63,953 nt of DNA from an uncultured Oxalobacteraceae bacterium (GCA_903862415.1 CAIOYD010000021.1:1-63953); one strand, 5' to 3'. Shown: positions 27,698-37,654, counted from the first letter of the stretch. The notes: a model not told the origin generated them from the sequence alone. A program made the numbers and translations.

Positions 27698-28098
27698 GTC
27701 AGCTCACATTTCTCTATTTTTATTGTTTGGTGTGGTCATTAAGTAGGGAGTTCAATGCACGCGCCTTGGTCAATGATGCAAATACGGATCAAGTTTCCCA
27801 TTCTCAATCATTCTGGTCAACATCGAAATATCAACGCCGTAGTTTATTGACTCTTCTGGTTCATTACCCGTCTGTTTCTGGTAGCCAGGGATTAGGGTTG
27901 CCCTTATTTTAAAAAGCAGCAATTTCCATCATTTATTGGCATTAATCAACATGTTCCTCAACAAGGTGGATTAAGATGCACCTCTGTAAAAGCGCTTTCG
28001 GAAGGTGATAAAACCGTTCAGAGTGTCGTATACCCCTGAATTAGTGTCAATTTAGTACTATTCTTACGCGATTTAAGCAAAGTAAGCACTCGCCGCGT
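27698..28098. other. 400-base intergenic region before hemA
   Basis: AT-rich stretch between divergent genes. I see no convincing gene; short frames here lack a ribosome site and recognisable residues. It should contain promoters for the DUF922-like gene and hemA; the only clear element is the TATAAT at 28099. No dispersed repeat copy found. Confidence 0.5.
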
Positions 28099-28104
28099 TA
28101 TAAT
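28099..28104 (+). promoter_or_regulatory. Probable -10 box of hemA
   Basis: A perfect TATAAT lies 34 bases before the hemA start chosen here. No strong -35 stands at the usual distance. The box overlaps an apparent in-frame ATG at 28103, arguing that this ATG is not the translation start. Confidence 0.45.
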
Positions 28105-28138
28105 GCCAAATAGCATCGCTCACCATTTAAATAACTAC

Positions 28139-29416
28139 ATGCAACTGCTCGCCGTTGGCTTAAATCACACTACTGCCCCTCTCGCCCTGCGCGAAAAGGT
28201 GGCGTTCGCTCCTGAGAAAGTCGGTCAGGCGGTGATGGCTGCGCGTCAGTTTCTGTATCGCGACGAACATCACGGCATGCAGGCCGAAGCCGCAATTCTG
28301 TCGACCTGCAACCGCACCGAACTATATGCCGCCTGCAAAATGGCCGACCCGATTGATGCCGCCGCGCACTTTTTAGCCGATTACCACCAATTGCCGTATG
28401 GCGAATTGCGCCCGCATTTGTACACCCTGCCACACGATGGCGCGGTGCGGCATGCTTTCCGGGTGGCGTCAGGTCTGGATTCGATGGTGTTGGGGGAACC
28501 GCAGATTTTAGGACAACTCAAAGATGCCGTACGCCAGTCGGATCAGGTGGGCGGTCTGGGTACTTATCTGCACCAATTATTTCAGCGCACGTTTTCGGTC
28601 GCCAAAGAAGTGCGCAGCACCACCGAGATCGGTGCGCACAGCGTTTCCATGGCGGCTGCGGCAGTGCGGCTGGCACAGCGGATTTTTGATGATATCAGCG
28701 CCCAGCATGTACTGTTTATCGGCGCCGGAGAAATGATTGAATTATGTGCCGCGCATTTTGCTGCACAAAACCCGCTGTCGATTACCGTGGCCAACCGCAC
28801 CATGGAGCGCGGCGAAGCGCTGGCGCAGCAATATCATGGCCGGGCGATCCCACTGGCCGAACTGCAAAACCAGTTATCCCAATTTGATATCGTTATTTCC
28901 TGCACTGCCTCGGTGTTGCCGATACTCGGACTCGGTCTGGTCGAACGTGCGGTCAAAGCGCGCAAACACAAGCCGATGTTTATGGTGGATCTGGCCGTGC
29001 CACGCGATATTGAATCCGAAGTCGCGCGACTCAATGACGTATTTTTATATACCGTCGATGATCTCGGCACCGTGGTGCAAACCGGCATGGAAAGCCGTCA
29101 GGCCGCCGTGGTCCAGGCAGAAGCGATTATTGAAACCCGGGTGGAATCGTTTATGCACTGGATCGATACCCGCTCGGTGGTGCCGGTGATTCAGGAGTTG
29201 CATGAAAACGGTGAAACCATGCGCCTGATCGAACTCGAACGGGCGCGTCGCATGCTGGCCAAGGGCGACGATATTGAACTGGTGCTCGAAGCCTTATCCA
29301 AAGGACTGACCGCCAAGTTTTTACACGGTTCGCAACAGGCGTTGCACAAAACCCATGGCGATGAACGTGCCCACATCGCGGCCCTGTTGCCGCAACTCTT
29401 CCGCAGCAAACGTTAG
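28139..29416 (+). CDS. hemA: Glutamyl-tRNA reductase
   Basis: First committed step of C5 haem synthesis: Glu-tRNA(Glu) to glutamate-1-semialdehyde, NADPH-dependent. From [19 protein letters not shown] it is 425 residues, the normal length; an ATG at 28103 would add 12 residues across the -10 box. The catalytic Cys is in [12 protein letters not shown] (about residue 50), the substrate domain follows, the NADPH domain has [14 protein letters not shown], and a helical dimerisation domain ends it. HemA is followed by prfA, a pairing seen in many proteobacteria. Confidence 0.96.
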   Translation: MQLLAVGLNHTTAPLALREKVAFAPEKVGQAVMAARQFLYRDEHHGMQAEAAILSTCNRTELYAACKMADPIDAAAHFLADYHQLPYGELRPHLYTLPHDGAVRHAFRVASGLDSMVLGEPQILGQLKDAVRQSDQVGGLGTYLHQLFQRTFSVAKEVRSTTEIGAHSVSMAAAAVRLAQRIFDDISAQHVLFIGAGEMIELCAAHFAAQNPLSITVANRTMERGEALAQQYHGRAIPLAELQNQLSQFDIVISCTASVLPILGLGLVERAVKARKHKPMFMVDLAVPRDIESEVARLNDVFLYTVDDLGTVVQTGMESRQAAVVQAEAIIETRVESFMHWIDTRSVVPVIQELHENGETMRLIELERARRMLAKGDDIELVLEALSKGLTAKFLHGSQQALHKTHGDERAHIAALLPQLFRSKR

Positions 29417-29509
29417 CTAGCCTGAACAGCTATCCGGCATAATTTTTGCCACCTCGTGCCACAGGCACGACAACTGCAAACCCCGAATACATTCATCAAG
29501 AGGCCTATT

Positions 29510-30589
29510 TTGAAACCTTCCATGCTCAGCAAACTCGACCATTTGTCCGAGCGACTGGTCGAAATTAATCAGCTCTTGATGCAAGAGGGCAGCACGGCCA
29601 ATATGGATAATTACCGTAAGCTCAATCGCGAGTTTGCCGAGTTAACTCCGGTCGTAGCCCTGTACCATCGTTATCAGCAAGCCCAGCTCGACACCCAATC
29701 GGCGCAGGATATGTTGTCCGATCCGGAAATGAAAGAATTCGCCCAGGAAGAAATTGCCGGCGCCAAAGCGGTGATGGAAAATCTGGATGTTGAACTGCAA
29801 AAAATGCTGTTGCCCAAAGATCCCAACGACGAGCGCAATATTCTGCTGGAAATTCGCGCCGGCACGGGCGGTGATGAATCGGCACTGTTTTCTGGTGATC
29901 TGTTGCGGATGTATACCCGCTATGCCGAACGCAATCGCTGGCAGGTGGAAATGATGTCAGAATCACCGTCCGATCTCGGCGGCTACAAGGAAGTGATTAT
30001 CCGCATAGCCGGGGTCGGTGCTTATTCAAAATTGAAATTTGAATCCGGTGGCCACCGGGTGCAGCGCGTACCGGCAACCGAAACCCAGGGACGGATACAT
30101 ACTTCCGCCTGTACCGTGGCGGTGATGCCGGAAGCGGATGAACTCACCGATGTGATTATCAACACGGCCGATTTGCGCATCGATACTTTCCGTGCCTCCG
30201 GTGCCGGTGGTCAGCACATTAACAAAACTGACTCGGCCGTACGTCTGACCCATATCCCGACCGGGATCGTGGTGGAATGTCAGGATGGTCGCAGTCAGCA
30301 CCAGAATAAAGCGCAAGCCATGCGGGTGCTGGCCAGTCGCATCATGGATGGCCAGTTGCGCGCCAAGCAGGCCAAAGAAGCGGCTACCCGTAAAAGCCTC
30401 ATCGGCTCGGGCGACCGCAGTGAACGGATCCGCACTTACAATTTCCCTCAGGGACGCATGACTGACCACCGAATTAATCTCACTTTATACAAACTTGATT
30501 TTATAATGGATGGCGATTTAACCGAACTGACCAATGCGCTGCTGGCCGAACATCAGGCAGAATTGCTGGCGCAACTGGCCGACAATTAA
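29510..30589 (+). CDS. prfA: Peptide chain release factor 1
   Basis: RF1 reads UAA and UAG stop codons and releases the peptide. The TTG at 29510 gives [16 protein letters not shown], which matches the usual MKPS start, has AAGAGG just upstream and yields 359 residues; an ATG at 29522 is the alternative. The stop-recognition loop contains [20 protein letters not shown] (PAT), and the peptidyl-transfer motif is [16 protein letters not shown] (GGQ). Downstream prmC methylates this Gln, so the order prfA-dsbB-prmC is functional apart from the inserted dsbB. Confidence 0.96.
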   Translation: MKPSMLSKLDHLSERLVEINQLLMQEGSTANMDNYRKLNREFAELTPVVALYHRYQQAQLDTQSAQDMLSDPEMKEFAQEEIAGAKAVMENLDVELQKMLLPKDPNDERNILLEIRAGTGGDESALFSGDLLRMYTRYAERNRWQVEMMSESPSDLGGYKEVIIRIAGVGAYSKLKFESGGHRVQRVPATETQGRIHTSACTVAVMPEADELTDVIINTADLRIDTFRASGAGGQHINKTDSAVRLTHIPTGIVVECQDGRSQHQNKAQAMRVLASRIMDGQLRAKQAKEAATRKSLIGSGDRSERIRTYNFPQGRMTDHRINLTLYKLDFIMDGDLTELTNALLAEHQAELLAQLADN

Positions 30590-30629
30590 GTTAACTGAGT
30601 CACCCCTTCCACCATCATTAAGGACCTTT

Positions 30630-31112
30630 ATGAAAAAATCCAGCATCGCTCTGATTCTGATGGCCATCGCCAGTCTTTCTCTTGTGGGTGTGGCACTGTA
30701 TTTTCAGCAGGTTGAGCGCATGCTGCCCTGCCCGCTGTGCGTGATCCAGCGCTACGCTTTTATTCTGATTGCCATCGGCAGTCTGATCGCCCTAAAAGAC
30801 TCCCCGCTAGCTCGCAAGCTCGGTTGCTGTCTGGGTTTGTATGCGTCTATCACCGGTGCCGGTGTGGCGCTGCATCAGTTGTATGTGATAGCGCATCCGG
30901 ATATTAAATGCGGCATCGATCCGGTGCAGGTCGCCGTGAATAATCTGCCTTTTGCCGACTGGCTGCCGACGGTGTTTTATGCCGAAGGTATGTGCGGCAC
31001 ACCTTACGATCCGATTCTGGGCCTGTCGATACCGCAATGGTCACTGAGCTGGATGGTCATGTTTACGCTGGTGTTGCTGGTGGTGCTGTTCAAGGGACGC
31101 CGTCCGTCATGA
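30630..31112 (+). CDS. dsbB: Disulfide bond formation protein DsbB
   Basis: An inner-membrane quinone-linked oxidase that reoxidises DsbA. 160 residues, four membrane segments (about 5-22, 40-58, 66-86, 135-157). The first cysteine pair is in MLPCPLCVIQRY (CPLC), and the second is in the periplasmic loop (IKCGID and GMCGTPYD). A ribosome site (AAGGACCTTT) precedes the ATG. It lies between prfA and prmC and overlaps prmC by four bases (ATGA), which suggests a co-transcribed late insertion in an otherwise conserved hemA-prfA-prmC order. Confidence 0.93.
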   Translation: MKKSSIALILMAIASLSLVGVALYFQQVERMLPCPLCVIQRYAFILIAIGSLIALKDSPLARKLGCCLGLYASITGAGVALHQLYVIAHPDIKCGIDPVQVAVNNLPFADWLPTVFYAEGMCGTPYDPILGLSIPQWSLSWMVMFTLVLLVVLFKGRRPS

Positions 31113-31918
31113 CGCGTATTGCCGACGTGCTGACTGCCAGCACGTTGCCGGCACTGGAAACCCGCATGCTGCTCATGCATGCGCTCAAAAAAACCCGGGT
31201 GGAATTAATCACCCATTCCGACTATATCCTGAGTGCGACTGAACTGGAAACAGTACAGCAACTGATCCGGCGGCGGCTGGCGGGTGAGCCGGTTGCCTAT
31301 CTGTTGGGTGAGCGGGAATTTTTTGGCCTCATGCTGCACGTGACACCCGATGTCCTGATTCCACGTCCTGACAGTGAACTGCTGGTAGAACTGGCACTGC
31401 AACGGGCACCGGTCAATTCCTGCTTACTTGATCTGGGCACGGGTTCAGGTGCGCTTGCGATTGCACTGGCGCACGAGCGCGCTGATCTGCAGGTCTGGGC
31501 TGGCGACATCAGTCCGGGCGCACTGGCGGTAGCGCAAAGCAATGCCCGACTCCACGACTGTCAGATTGAATTTATTCTCAGCGACTGGTACGCTGCCCTG
31601 CCTGCCATGCAGTGGCACACCATCGTTTCCAACCCGCCGTATATTGTGCAACATGATCCGCATCTGACACAGGGTGATTTGCGTTATGAACCGATAGATG
31701 CGCTCACCGATCATGCCGACGGTCTGTCTGCCTATCGTCTTTTGCTCGATGGAGCAGGCACGCGCTTGTTACCCGGTGGCTGGCTGCTGGTGGAACACGG
31801 CTACCATCAGGCCGAAGATGTGCGCGCCCTGTTTGCATGTCATCCGTTCGAACAGATTCAAAGCTGGCGCGATTTGGGCGGGATTGAACGTGTTACTGGT
31901 GGGCAGTTGATAAAGTAA
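31109..31918 (+). CDS. prmC: Release factor glutamine methyltransferase PrmC
   Basis: Methylates the GGQ glutamine of RF1 and RF2. 269 residues from the ATG at 31109, which overlaps the dsbB stop. An N-terminal helical domain (about 1-75) is followed by a SAM domain with LLDLGTGSGALAIALA and the catalytic VSNPPYIVQHD (NPPY). RYEPIDALTDHADGLSAY and GWLLVEHGYHQ are also typical. A long open frame upstream is spurious read-through of dsbB. Confidence 0.95.
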   Translation: MTRIADVLTASTLPALETRMLLMHALKKTRVELITHSDYILSATELETVQQLIRRRLAGEPVAYLLGEREFFGLMLHVTPDVLIPRPDSELLVELALQRAPVNSCLLDLGTGSGALAIALAHERADLQVWAGDISPGALAVAQSNARLHDCQIEFILSDWYAALPAMQWHTIVSNPPYIVQHDPHLTQGDLRYEPIDALTDHADGLSAYRLLLDGAGTRLLPGGWLLVEHGYHQAEDVRALFACHPFEQIQSWRDLGGIERVTGGQLIK

Positions 31919-31933
31919 CCAGATATTTTGTAC

Positions 31934-32031
31934 CGTCGTTACCGCGGTTGCAGGCGGGAACCCAGAGTCGTTTTTGATCGACGAACAGCGGAAAGTCGCT
32001 GGATTACCGCCTGCAACCGCGGGAATGACGG
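31934..32031. repeat. Paired family A repeats forming a long hairpin
   Basis: Two inverted copies: one begins at 31934 with CGTCGTTACCGCGGTTGCAG and continues GCGGGAACCC, and the other ends at 32031 with CCTGCAACCGCGGGAATGAC preceded by CTGGATTACCG. The arms, about 36 bases each, pair with few mismatches over a loop of roughly 25 bases. It lies between the plus-strand prmC and a minus-strand gene end, so it may also act as a bidirectional 3' structure. Confidence 0.75.
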
Positions 32032-32068
32032 AGAGAGGCGACTGACTGGTTAGTGCCGGTTGAAACAA

Positions 32069-32362
32069 TCATCCACTATAACCAGCTTCTTTTTGGCCTT
32101 TCAAGGCCAAGACAAGCACAGTATCGATTTCAATAATATAGCGATACAATGCCACATAACCGCGAGCTCGCCGTCCGATGATAAGTTCTCTCTTGTCGCC
32201 ATATGCCGACCTTCCAATCAGAGGGTTAAACTCAAGAACTGAAATTGCCTGAATTATTTCATTGATCCGTAAAGGAACATCATCAACTTCATGTTCAGTA
32301 AGATGGTCAAAAATCCGGTCGATGTCATCTGCGACCTCTGGTGCCAATTCTATCTGCGCCAT
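32069..32362 (-). CDS. ParE/RelE-family toxin
   Basis: 97 residues with the RelE/ParE fold pattern: ELAPEVADDIDRIFDHLTEHEVDD, then NPLIGRSAYGDKRELIIGRRARGYVALYRYIIEIDTVLVLALKGQKEAGY. ParE members poison DNA gyrase, RelE members cleave ribosomal mRNA; the closer pattern here is ParE, but the target cannot be proven from sequence. It is downstream of its antitoxin with two bases between them, the usual arrangement. Confidence 0.85.
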   Translation of the reverse strand: MAQIELAPEVADDIDRIFDHLTEHEVDDVPLRINEIIQAISVLEFNPLIGRSAYGDKRELIIGRRARGYVALYRYIIEIDTVLVLALKGQKEAGYSG

Positions 32363-32364
32363 TG

Positions 32365-32649
32365 TTAGCGCGCCAATTTTCTGGGGAGTGGACGGGAAAC
32401 TTCCCCCCCCGCAAGCCGATCTTCAAGATAGCCACGCATTTGATTCCAAGGAATAGTCTTTCCAGATGAAACGATGGTTGCGTAGCGCTTATCGGCGAGG
32501 TCGTTAAAATTACTTTGTTTTTCTTCTTGAGCTATTTTTTCTGCAATGGCATCCAAGATAAAGCTGTGCGCTGTGGTTCCGTTACGCTTAGCGGCTACAG
32601 CAATACGAGTTTTAAAATCATCAGGTAAGCGGATTGTGGTAGTGGTCAT
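32365..32649 (-). CDS. Ribbon-helix-helix antitoxin
   Basis: 94 residues from MTTTTIRLPDDFKTRIAVAA. An N-terminal RHH DNA-binding fold (TTTIRLPDDFKTRIAVAAKR, about 1-45) is followed by a toxin-binding tail (EKIAQEEKQSNFNDLADKRYATIV). An upstream in-frame start (32673) would add eight residues and overlap the operator. It should neutralise the downstream toxin and repress the operon by binding the palindrome at 32674-32693. Confidence 0.85.
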   Translation of the reverse strand: MTTTTIRLPDDFKTRIAVAAKRNGTTAHSFILDAIAEKIAQEEKQSNFNDLADKRYATIVSSGKTIPWNQMRGYLEDRLAGGEVSRPLPRKLAR

Positions 32650-32673
32650 GAAAATCTCCATTAAAAATCTCAT

Positions 32674-32693
32674 TGTAGCACATTTGTGCTACA
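32674..32693. promoter_or_regulatory. Palindromic operator of the toxin-antitoxin operon
   Basis: TGTAGCACA (32674-32682) and TGTGCTACA (32685-32693) form a perfect 9-base inverted repeat separated by TT. It lies 24 bases upstream of the antitoxin start, the expected position for RHH autorepression. Confidence 0.8.
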
Positions 32694-32841
32694 CAATTTC
32701 AATTTGGTGTGATGTACATGCGCCACCAAATCCGGGCAACTTACCATGAGCTGCATTTTTCCAATTGGCTTACTTGCCAAGTTCTGATCGCGTTTTATCC
32801 GATAACGCCGTAAGACAACGTCCTTCATGACAATGGCGGTG

Positions 32842-33090
32842 TCAATCCGATAGAGACCGGCGCTGATAGTACCAGTAAAGGCCGCCACCTATTGCACCGA
32901 AAAGTAAACCTAGGGGACCTGTAATGAAAATTCCAAGGAGCGGACCTTGATTGGACGCCGGACTAAAAATAAGTGGTCCAAAAAAACCACCCACGAAACC
33001 CACTCCTCCAATTACCAAGCTTCCCGTTACCACAGCCCGTACTAACTGTGTCGACACGGAACTTGTCAACCGCCAAGCCAAGTACGCCAT
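32842..33090 (-). CDS. Small glycine-rich membrane protein
   Basis: About 82 residues from the ATG at 33090; a TTG at 33108 would add six. Two or three hydrophobic segments: LVRAVVTGSLVIGGVGFVGG, then GPLLGIFITGPLGLLFGAIG, ending with a short basic tail (YQRRS). The GPLLGIFITGPLG pattern occurs in small unnamed inner-membrane proteins. No function can be inferred. No strong ribosome site precedes either start. Confidence 0.55.
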   Translation of the reverse strand: MAYLAWRLTSSVSTQLVRAVVTGSLVIGGVGFVGGFFGPLIFSPASNQGPLLGIFITGPLGLLFGAIGGGLYWYYQRRSLSD

Positions 33091-33206
33091 ACCAACCGCT
33101 ATTGCCAAGGAAGGCAGAATGCCATTGCAAAAACAACCATCTCATGTCGTCATTTTGCTGCACGAATTTCAGGTAAAATGCAGGCTGAATTTTTTGAGAC
33201 TACCCA

Positions 33207-34949
33207 ATGAAAAAAATACTTTGCACGCTGTCGCTGTCACTCATAGCGCTCAGCGCACAGGCTGACAATGCCGCACTCAACTCACTGCTGACTACCGACT
33301 GGCAATGGGGATTAAGCCATGCGCCAGAAAACGCCACCCTGCTCGGTGACAAACGCTACAACCACAAACTCTCCGACACCACCCTGGCAGCGAGTCGGGT
33401 GTATAACCGCCATGAGCAAGACATGCTCAAAGAAGCGCTGAAATTAAATCGCGCCAGCCTGAGTGGTCAGGATGTGATTTCGTATGATCAGTTTGTGCTG
33501 GAAAAACAGCTCGCTGTCAGTGCTGCCAATATCTATCCCTACATGGTGCAGCCAATTTCGCAGATCGATGGTCTGCAATCGACACTGCCGAGCCTGGTGT
33601 CACAAACACCGTTTAATAACGCCCTCGACTACCACAATTATCTGGCGCGACTGCATGCCATGCCTGCCTATGTGGATGGTATTATCGAGCAATTGCAGCA
33701 GGGGATGAAATCCGGTTGGGTCGCGCCCAAAGTGATTATTACACCGGTACCCAAACAATTGCGCGAATTGCGCCTGCATCTCAAAGACAGTGAACTGGCC
33801 AAACCTTTTCAGACTATCCCTAAAAATGTTCCGCGTCCCGATGTGTTTGCTGCTCGTGGCCAGAAGGAATTGAATGAACGCGTGGCTCCGGCGTTGCTGA
33901 AGCTGGAAAATTTTATTACCAGTCAATACCTGCCCGCCTGCCGCGACAGCATTTCTGCTTCCAAACTGCCCGGAGGCATGGCGTATTACAATTTCATGGT
34001 CAAAAACAGCACCACGACTGACCTCACGCCAGAACAGATTCATGACATCGGCGTGGCTGAAGTCGCTCGGATTCAGGCGCAAATGCAACTGGTAATGAAA
34101 GAAGTCGGCTATCAGGGCAGCTTTAGCGAATTTGCTCATTACCTCAATACCGACCCACGTTTTTTCTATACCAATCCGGATGATTTGCTCAACGGCTTCC
34201 GTTCCATCATCACGCGCACGTATCAGGTATTGCCAACGATGTTTGCCCATCTGCCAAAAGCGCAGGCCGAAGTCAAACCAATCCCCTTGCTGGGCGCTGA
34301 AGAACAACCGGCAGCCTATTACAGCCCGGGTTCGGATGATGGCAGCCGTGCCGGATTTTTTGCTGCCAACATCTCCAATCTGAATACCCGTCCAAAATGG
34401 GAAATGGAAACCCTGACCATGCATGAAGCCATTCCCGGCCATCATTTGCAGGTCAGCATGGCTAAAGAAGCACCGGGATTACCGGATTTCCGCCGCAATG
34501 GCTGGTATGTGGCCTTTGGTGAAGGCTGGGCGCTGTATGCTGAAAGTCTGGGTTATGAACTCGGTTTTTATACCGATCCGTATTCCCGCTTTGGCAACCT
34601 CAACGATGAATTATTCCGCGCTGCCCGTCTGGTGGTTGATACCGGCATTCATGCCAAGGGCTGGAGTCGCGAACAGGCGATACGCTATCTGGATGAAAAT
34701 ACTGCCAATGCACCTAGTGATAATATCGTAGAAATTGACCGCTATATTGCCTGGCCTGGTCAGGCACTGGGCTATAAAATCGGTCAGTTAAAAATCCGTG
34801 CCTTGCGTGCCAAAGCGACTGCTGCGCTGGGCGACAAGTTTGATCTGCGAGGCTTCCATAATGCCGTGCTTGATAATGGCGCACTGCCGCTTTCGGTACT
34901 GGAAACCCAGATTGATTTGTGGGTCAGTCAGCAACAGACTAAGCCTTGA
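33207..34949 (+). CDS. Exported DUF885 peptidase
   Basis: A 580-residue DUF885 protein (a zinc metallopeptidase-like family related to M2/M3 peptidases). Signal peptide at residues 1-19 (ILCTLSLSLIALSAQA). The zinc motif is MHEAIPGHHLQVSM (HExxxxH-type, about residues 408-420), with a downstream Glu in VAFGEGWALYAE and a conserved RYIAWPGQALGYKIG near the C-terminus. Probably periplasmic; substrate unknown, as in most of the family. Full length. Confidence 0.92.
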   Translation: MKKILCTLSLSLIALSAQADNAALNSLLTTDWQWGLSHAPENATLLGDKRYNHKLSDTTLAASRVYNRHEQDMLKEALKLNRASLSGQDVISYDQFVLEKQLAVSAANIYPYMVQPISQIDGLQSTLPSLVSQTPFNNALDYHNYLARLHAMPAYVDGIIEQLQQGMKSGWVAPKVIITPVPKQLRELRLHLKDSELAKPFQTIPKNVPRPDVFAARGQKELNERVAPALLKLENFITSQYLPACRDSISASKLPGGMAYYNFMVKNSTTTDLTPEQIHDIGVAEVARIQAQMQLVMKEVGYQGSFSEFAHYLNTDPRFFYTNPDDLLNGFRSIITRTYQVLPTMFAHLPKAQAEVKPIPLLGAEEQPAAYYSPGSDDGSRAGFFAANISNLNTRPKWEMETLTMHEAIPGHHLQVSMAKEAPGLPDFRRNGWYVAFGEGWALYAESLGYELGFYTDPYSRFGNLNDELFRAARLVVDTGIHAKGWSREQAIRYLDENTANAPSDNIVEIDRYIAWPGQALGYKIGQLKIRALRAKATAALGDKFDLRGFHNAVLDNGALPLSVLETQIDLWVSQQQTKP

Positions 34950-34954
34950 GGTTT

Positions 34955-35010
34955 GTGGTGTATTACGCCCTGTGGGCTAATACACCCTACGCACTAATAC
35001 ACCCTACCCG
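34955..35010. repeat. Dispersed repeat family B, double copy
   Basis: GGTGTATTACGCCCTGTGGG followed by CTAATACACCCTACG and CACTAATACACCCTACC. GGTGTATTA and TAATACACC are inverted, making a hairpin followed by a further direct half. It sits between the DUF885 gene and tex. Confidence 0.65.
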
Positions 35011-35050
35011 ACATGCCTGCTTTTTCCATCCTGTTTTTTGAATTGTGTCT

Positions 35051-37390
35051 ATGCTGCCCTCCATTGAACAACGTTTAGCCGTTGAATTAGTCGCCAAACC
35101 GCAGCAAATTGCTGCGGCCATCAGCCTGCTCGATGAAGGTGCCACCGTGCCTTTTATTGCCCGCTACCGCAAGGAAGCCACAGGCGGTCTGGATGATATT
35201 CAGTTGCGTCTGCTGGAACAGCGCCTGTCGTATCTGCGCGAACTGGAACAGCGGCGCGAAGCGATCGTCAATGCGATTACCGAACAGGGAAAAATGACGC
35301 CGGTTTTGCTGCATGCGATTATGCATGCGGAAGAAAAAACCGGTCTGGAAGATTTATATCTGCCGTACAAAATCAAACGCCGCACCAAAGCCCAGATCGC
35401 GCTCGAAGCCGGTTTGCTGCCACTCGCGCAAGCACTGCTGGCTGACCCGACACTGGTGCCGGAAGAAGTCGCCGCCGCTTATCTGCAACCGGCCTTTAAA
35501 ACCGAAGCCGGTGATAATCCCGGTGTGGCCGATGTCAAGGCAGCGCTCGATGGTGCACGGCAGATTTTAATGGAACAGTTTGCCGAAGACGCCACCCTGT
35601 TGCAACAGTGCCGTGCCTATCTGCAGGAGCACGGTGTGGTGGAGTCGCTGGTCATCGAGGGCAAACTGGATGAAGGTGCCAAATACGCTGATTACTTTGC
35701 CTATTCCGAAGCCATCATGGCGATCCCGTCACACCGTGCGCTGGCGATTTTGCGTGGCCGCCGCGAAGAAATTCTGAATGTGGTGTTGCGACTCGACAGC
35801 GAAGAAGAAAAGCCTAAATGGGATGCGCCACTCAATCCGTGCGAAAGCCGGATTGCACACTTTTTTCACATCAGCAATCAGGGTCGGGCAGCCGACAAAT
35901 GGCTGGCCGACACCGTGCGCTGGTGCTGGCGCGTGAAGATTTTCATGCATCTCGAAAGTGAATTCATGAGCCAGTTGCGCGAACGCGCCGAGCTCGAAGC
36001 CATCAATGTCTTCGCCCTGAATTTAAAGGCGCTGTTACTCGCAGCGCCTGCCGGTCAGCACGCTACCATGGGACTCGATCCGGGATTGCGCACGGGCGTA
36101 AAAGTTGCCATTGTGGACGCCACCGGCAAAGTGCTCGAACACAGCACCATCTATCCACATCAGCCGCGCAATGACTGGGATGGTTCACTGCACACACTGG
36201 CGCTTCTGGCAGCCAGGCATCAGGTTTCGTTAATTTCGATCGGCAATGGCACTGCTTCACGAGAAACCGATAAGCTGGCAGTGGATCTGATCAAACTGTG
36301 TCCGCAATTACACATGCGCAAAATCGTGGTCTCGGAAGCCGGTGCTTCGGTGTATTCCGCTTCCGAATTTGCTTCCAAAGAATTGCCCGATCTTGATGTC
36401 TCGATCCGCGGTGCGGTCTCGATTGCCAGGCGGCTGCAAGACCCGCTGGCCGAGCTGGTGAAGATCGATCCGAAATCCATCGGCGTTGGTCAATATCAGC
36501 ACGATGTCAGTCAGAGCCAGTTAGCCAGATCGCTCGACGCCGTGGTGGAAGATTGCGTCAATGCCGTTGGCGTTGATGTCAATACCGCTTCCGTACCCTT
36601 GCTGGCGCGCGTTTCTGGTCTGAGTAACAGCGTTGCGCAAAGCATCGTCAACTACCGCGATACCCAGGGCCGGTTTACTTCCCGCGCCGCGTTGCGCAAA
36701 GTGCCGCGCTTAGGCGATAAAACGTTTGAACAGGCCGCCGGTTTCCTGCGCATCAGCGATGGAGAATTTCCACTCGACGCTTCGGCCGTGCATCCGGAAT
36801 CCTATCCGCTGGTGGAAAAAATTCTCGCTGATGTGAAACGCGATGTGAAAAGTCTGATGGGCGACGCCGGGTTATTAAAAACTCTCAATCCGGCCAAGTA
36901 TGCCGATGCCCGGTTCGGGATTCCCACCATCAGTGATATTTTAAAGGAACTGGAAAAACCGGGCCGTGATCCGCGTCCGGAATTTTCTACTGCGACCTTT
37001 AAAGAAGGTATCGAAGAAATCCGCGATTTGCGTCCGGAAATGATCCTCGAAGGCGTCGTCACCAACGTCGCGGCCTTTGGCGCTTTTATCGATATCGGCG
37101 TACATCAGGATGGATTGGTACACATCTCGGCGCTGTCGAATACCTTCGTCAAAGACCCGCACACGATTGTCAAAGTTGGCCAGGTCGTCAAAGTCAAGGT
37201 GCTCGAAGTCGATGAAAAACGCAAACGCATTGCACTGACTATGCGCCTGACAGACAGTGCACCCCAACCCGGCATCAGCCAGCGTCCTGACCGCGACGAC
37301 AATAAACGCATGGCGCAACATAACAAACAACCGGCCGTAACTCCGGCTGGCAATGCCATGGCAGCGGCATTTGCCAAACTTCGCTCCTAG
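35051..37390 (+). CDS. tex: Transcription accessory protein Tex
   Basis: A 779-residue conserved nucleic-acid-binding protein. An N-terminal helical Tex region is followed by a YqgF-like RNase H fold ([20 protein letters not shown], about residue 336), helix-hairpin-helix repeats ([40 protein letters not shown]), and a C-terminal S1 RNA-binding domain ([20 protein letters not shown]). The ATG at 35051 or a GTG two codons earlier could start it. It stands alone with a strong terminator at 37469. Confidence 0.96.
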   Translation: MLPSIEQRLAVELVAKPQQIAAAISLLDEGATVPFIARYRKEATGGLDDIQLRLLEQRLSYLRELEQRREAIVNAITEQGKMTPVLLHAIMHAEEKTGLEDLYLPYKIKRRTKAQIALEAGLLPLAQALLADPTLVPEEVAAAYLQPAFKTEAGDNPGVADVKAALDGARQILMEQFAEDATLLQQCRAYLQEHGVVESLVIEGKLDEGAKYADYFAYSEAIMAIPSHRALAILRGRREEILNVVLRLDSEEEKPKWDAPLNPCESRIAHFFHISNQGRAADKWLADTVRWCWRVKIFMHLESEFMSQLRERAELEAINVFALNLKALLLAAPAGQHATMGLDPGLRTGVKVAIVDATGKVLEHSTIYPHQPRNDWDGSLHTLALLAARHQVSLISIGNGTASRETDKLAVDLIKLCPQLHMRKIVVSEAGASVYSASEFASKELPDLDVSIRGAVSIARRLQDPLAELVKIDPKSIGVGQYQHDVSQSQLARSLDAVVEDCVNAVGVDVNTASVPLLARVSGLSNSVAQSIVNYRDTQGRFTSRAALRKVPRLGDKTFEQAAGFLRISDGEFPLDASAVHPESYPLVEKILADVKRDVKSLMGDAGLLKTLNPAKYADARFGIPTISDILKELEKPGRDPRPEFSTATFKEGIEEIRDLRPEMILEGVVTNVAAFGAFIDIGVHQDGLVHISALSNTFVKDPHTIVKVGQVVKVKVLEVDEKRKRIALTMRLTDSAPQPGISQRPDRDDNKRMAQHNKQPAVTPAGNAMAAAFAKLRS

Positions 37391-37468
37391 AAGCCTGCGC
37401 CTCTCTCTGGCTCTTGGCGGGGCTATGTCAGTTTTCCACTTCTGGCATTGCCTTGCCGCTTGCATATC

Positions 37469-37498
37469 AGCCCGCATCGATGATCGGGCTTTTTTTTG
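37469..37498 (+). terminator. Rho-independent terminator of tex
   Basis: AGCCCG (37469-37474) pairs with CGGGCT (37485-37490) over a 10-base loop (CATCGATGAT, itself partly palindromic), followed by an eight-T run at 37490-37497. Confidence 0.85.
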
Positions 37499-37654
37499 CC
37501 GGCAAATAATTGCTGATCGCCAATCTGTCGTAAAAAGTTAACCTATTAGCTTTATATTTAGAAAACTAATGTCTTTTCGATATTGTGTGCTTATACTGAC
37601 TGAACGCTTTAGATGTCAATTAATTACGTCTTTTCTTATTCAGGGAGTGTCATC

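Noticed and set aside
27698-28098. Small gene before hemA
   Set aside because: Short frames here have no ribosome site or recognisable motif.
32670-32888. A 72-aa minus-strand frame
   Set aside because: It overlaps the toxin-antitoxin operator and the small membrane protein gene; no start signal or family.
33600-34445. A 281-aa open frame antisense to the DUF885 gene
   Set aside because: It is the mirror of a strongly coding gene; no ribosome site or recognisable residues. Similar long antisense frames at 4715-5572 (phoH/ybeY) and 15898-16677 (hpd) were rejected for the same reason.
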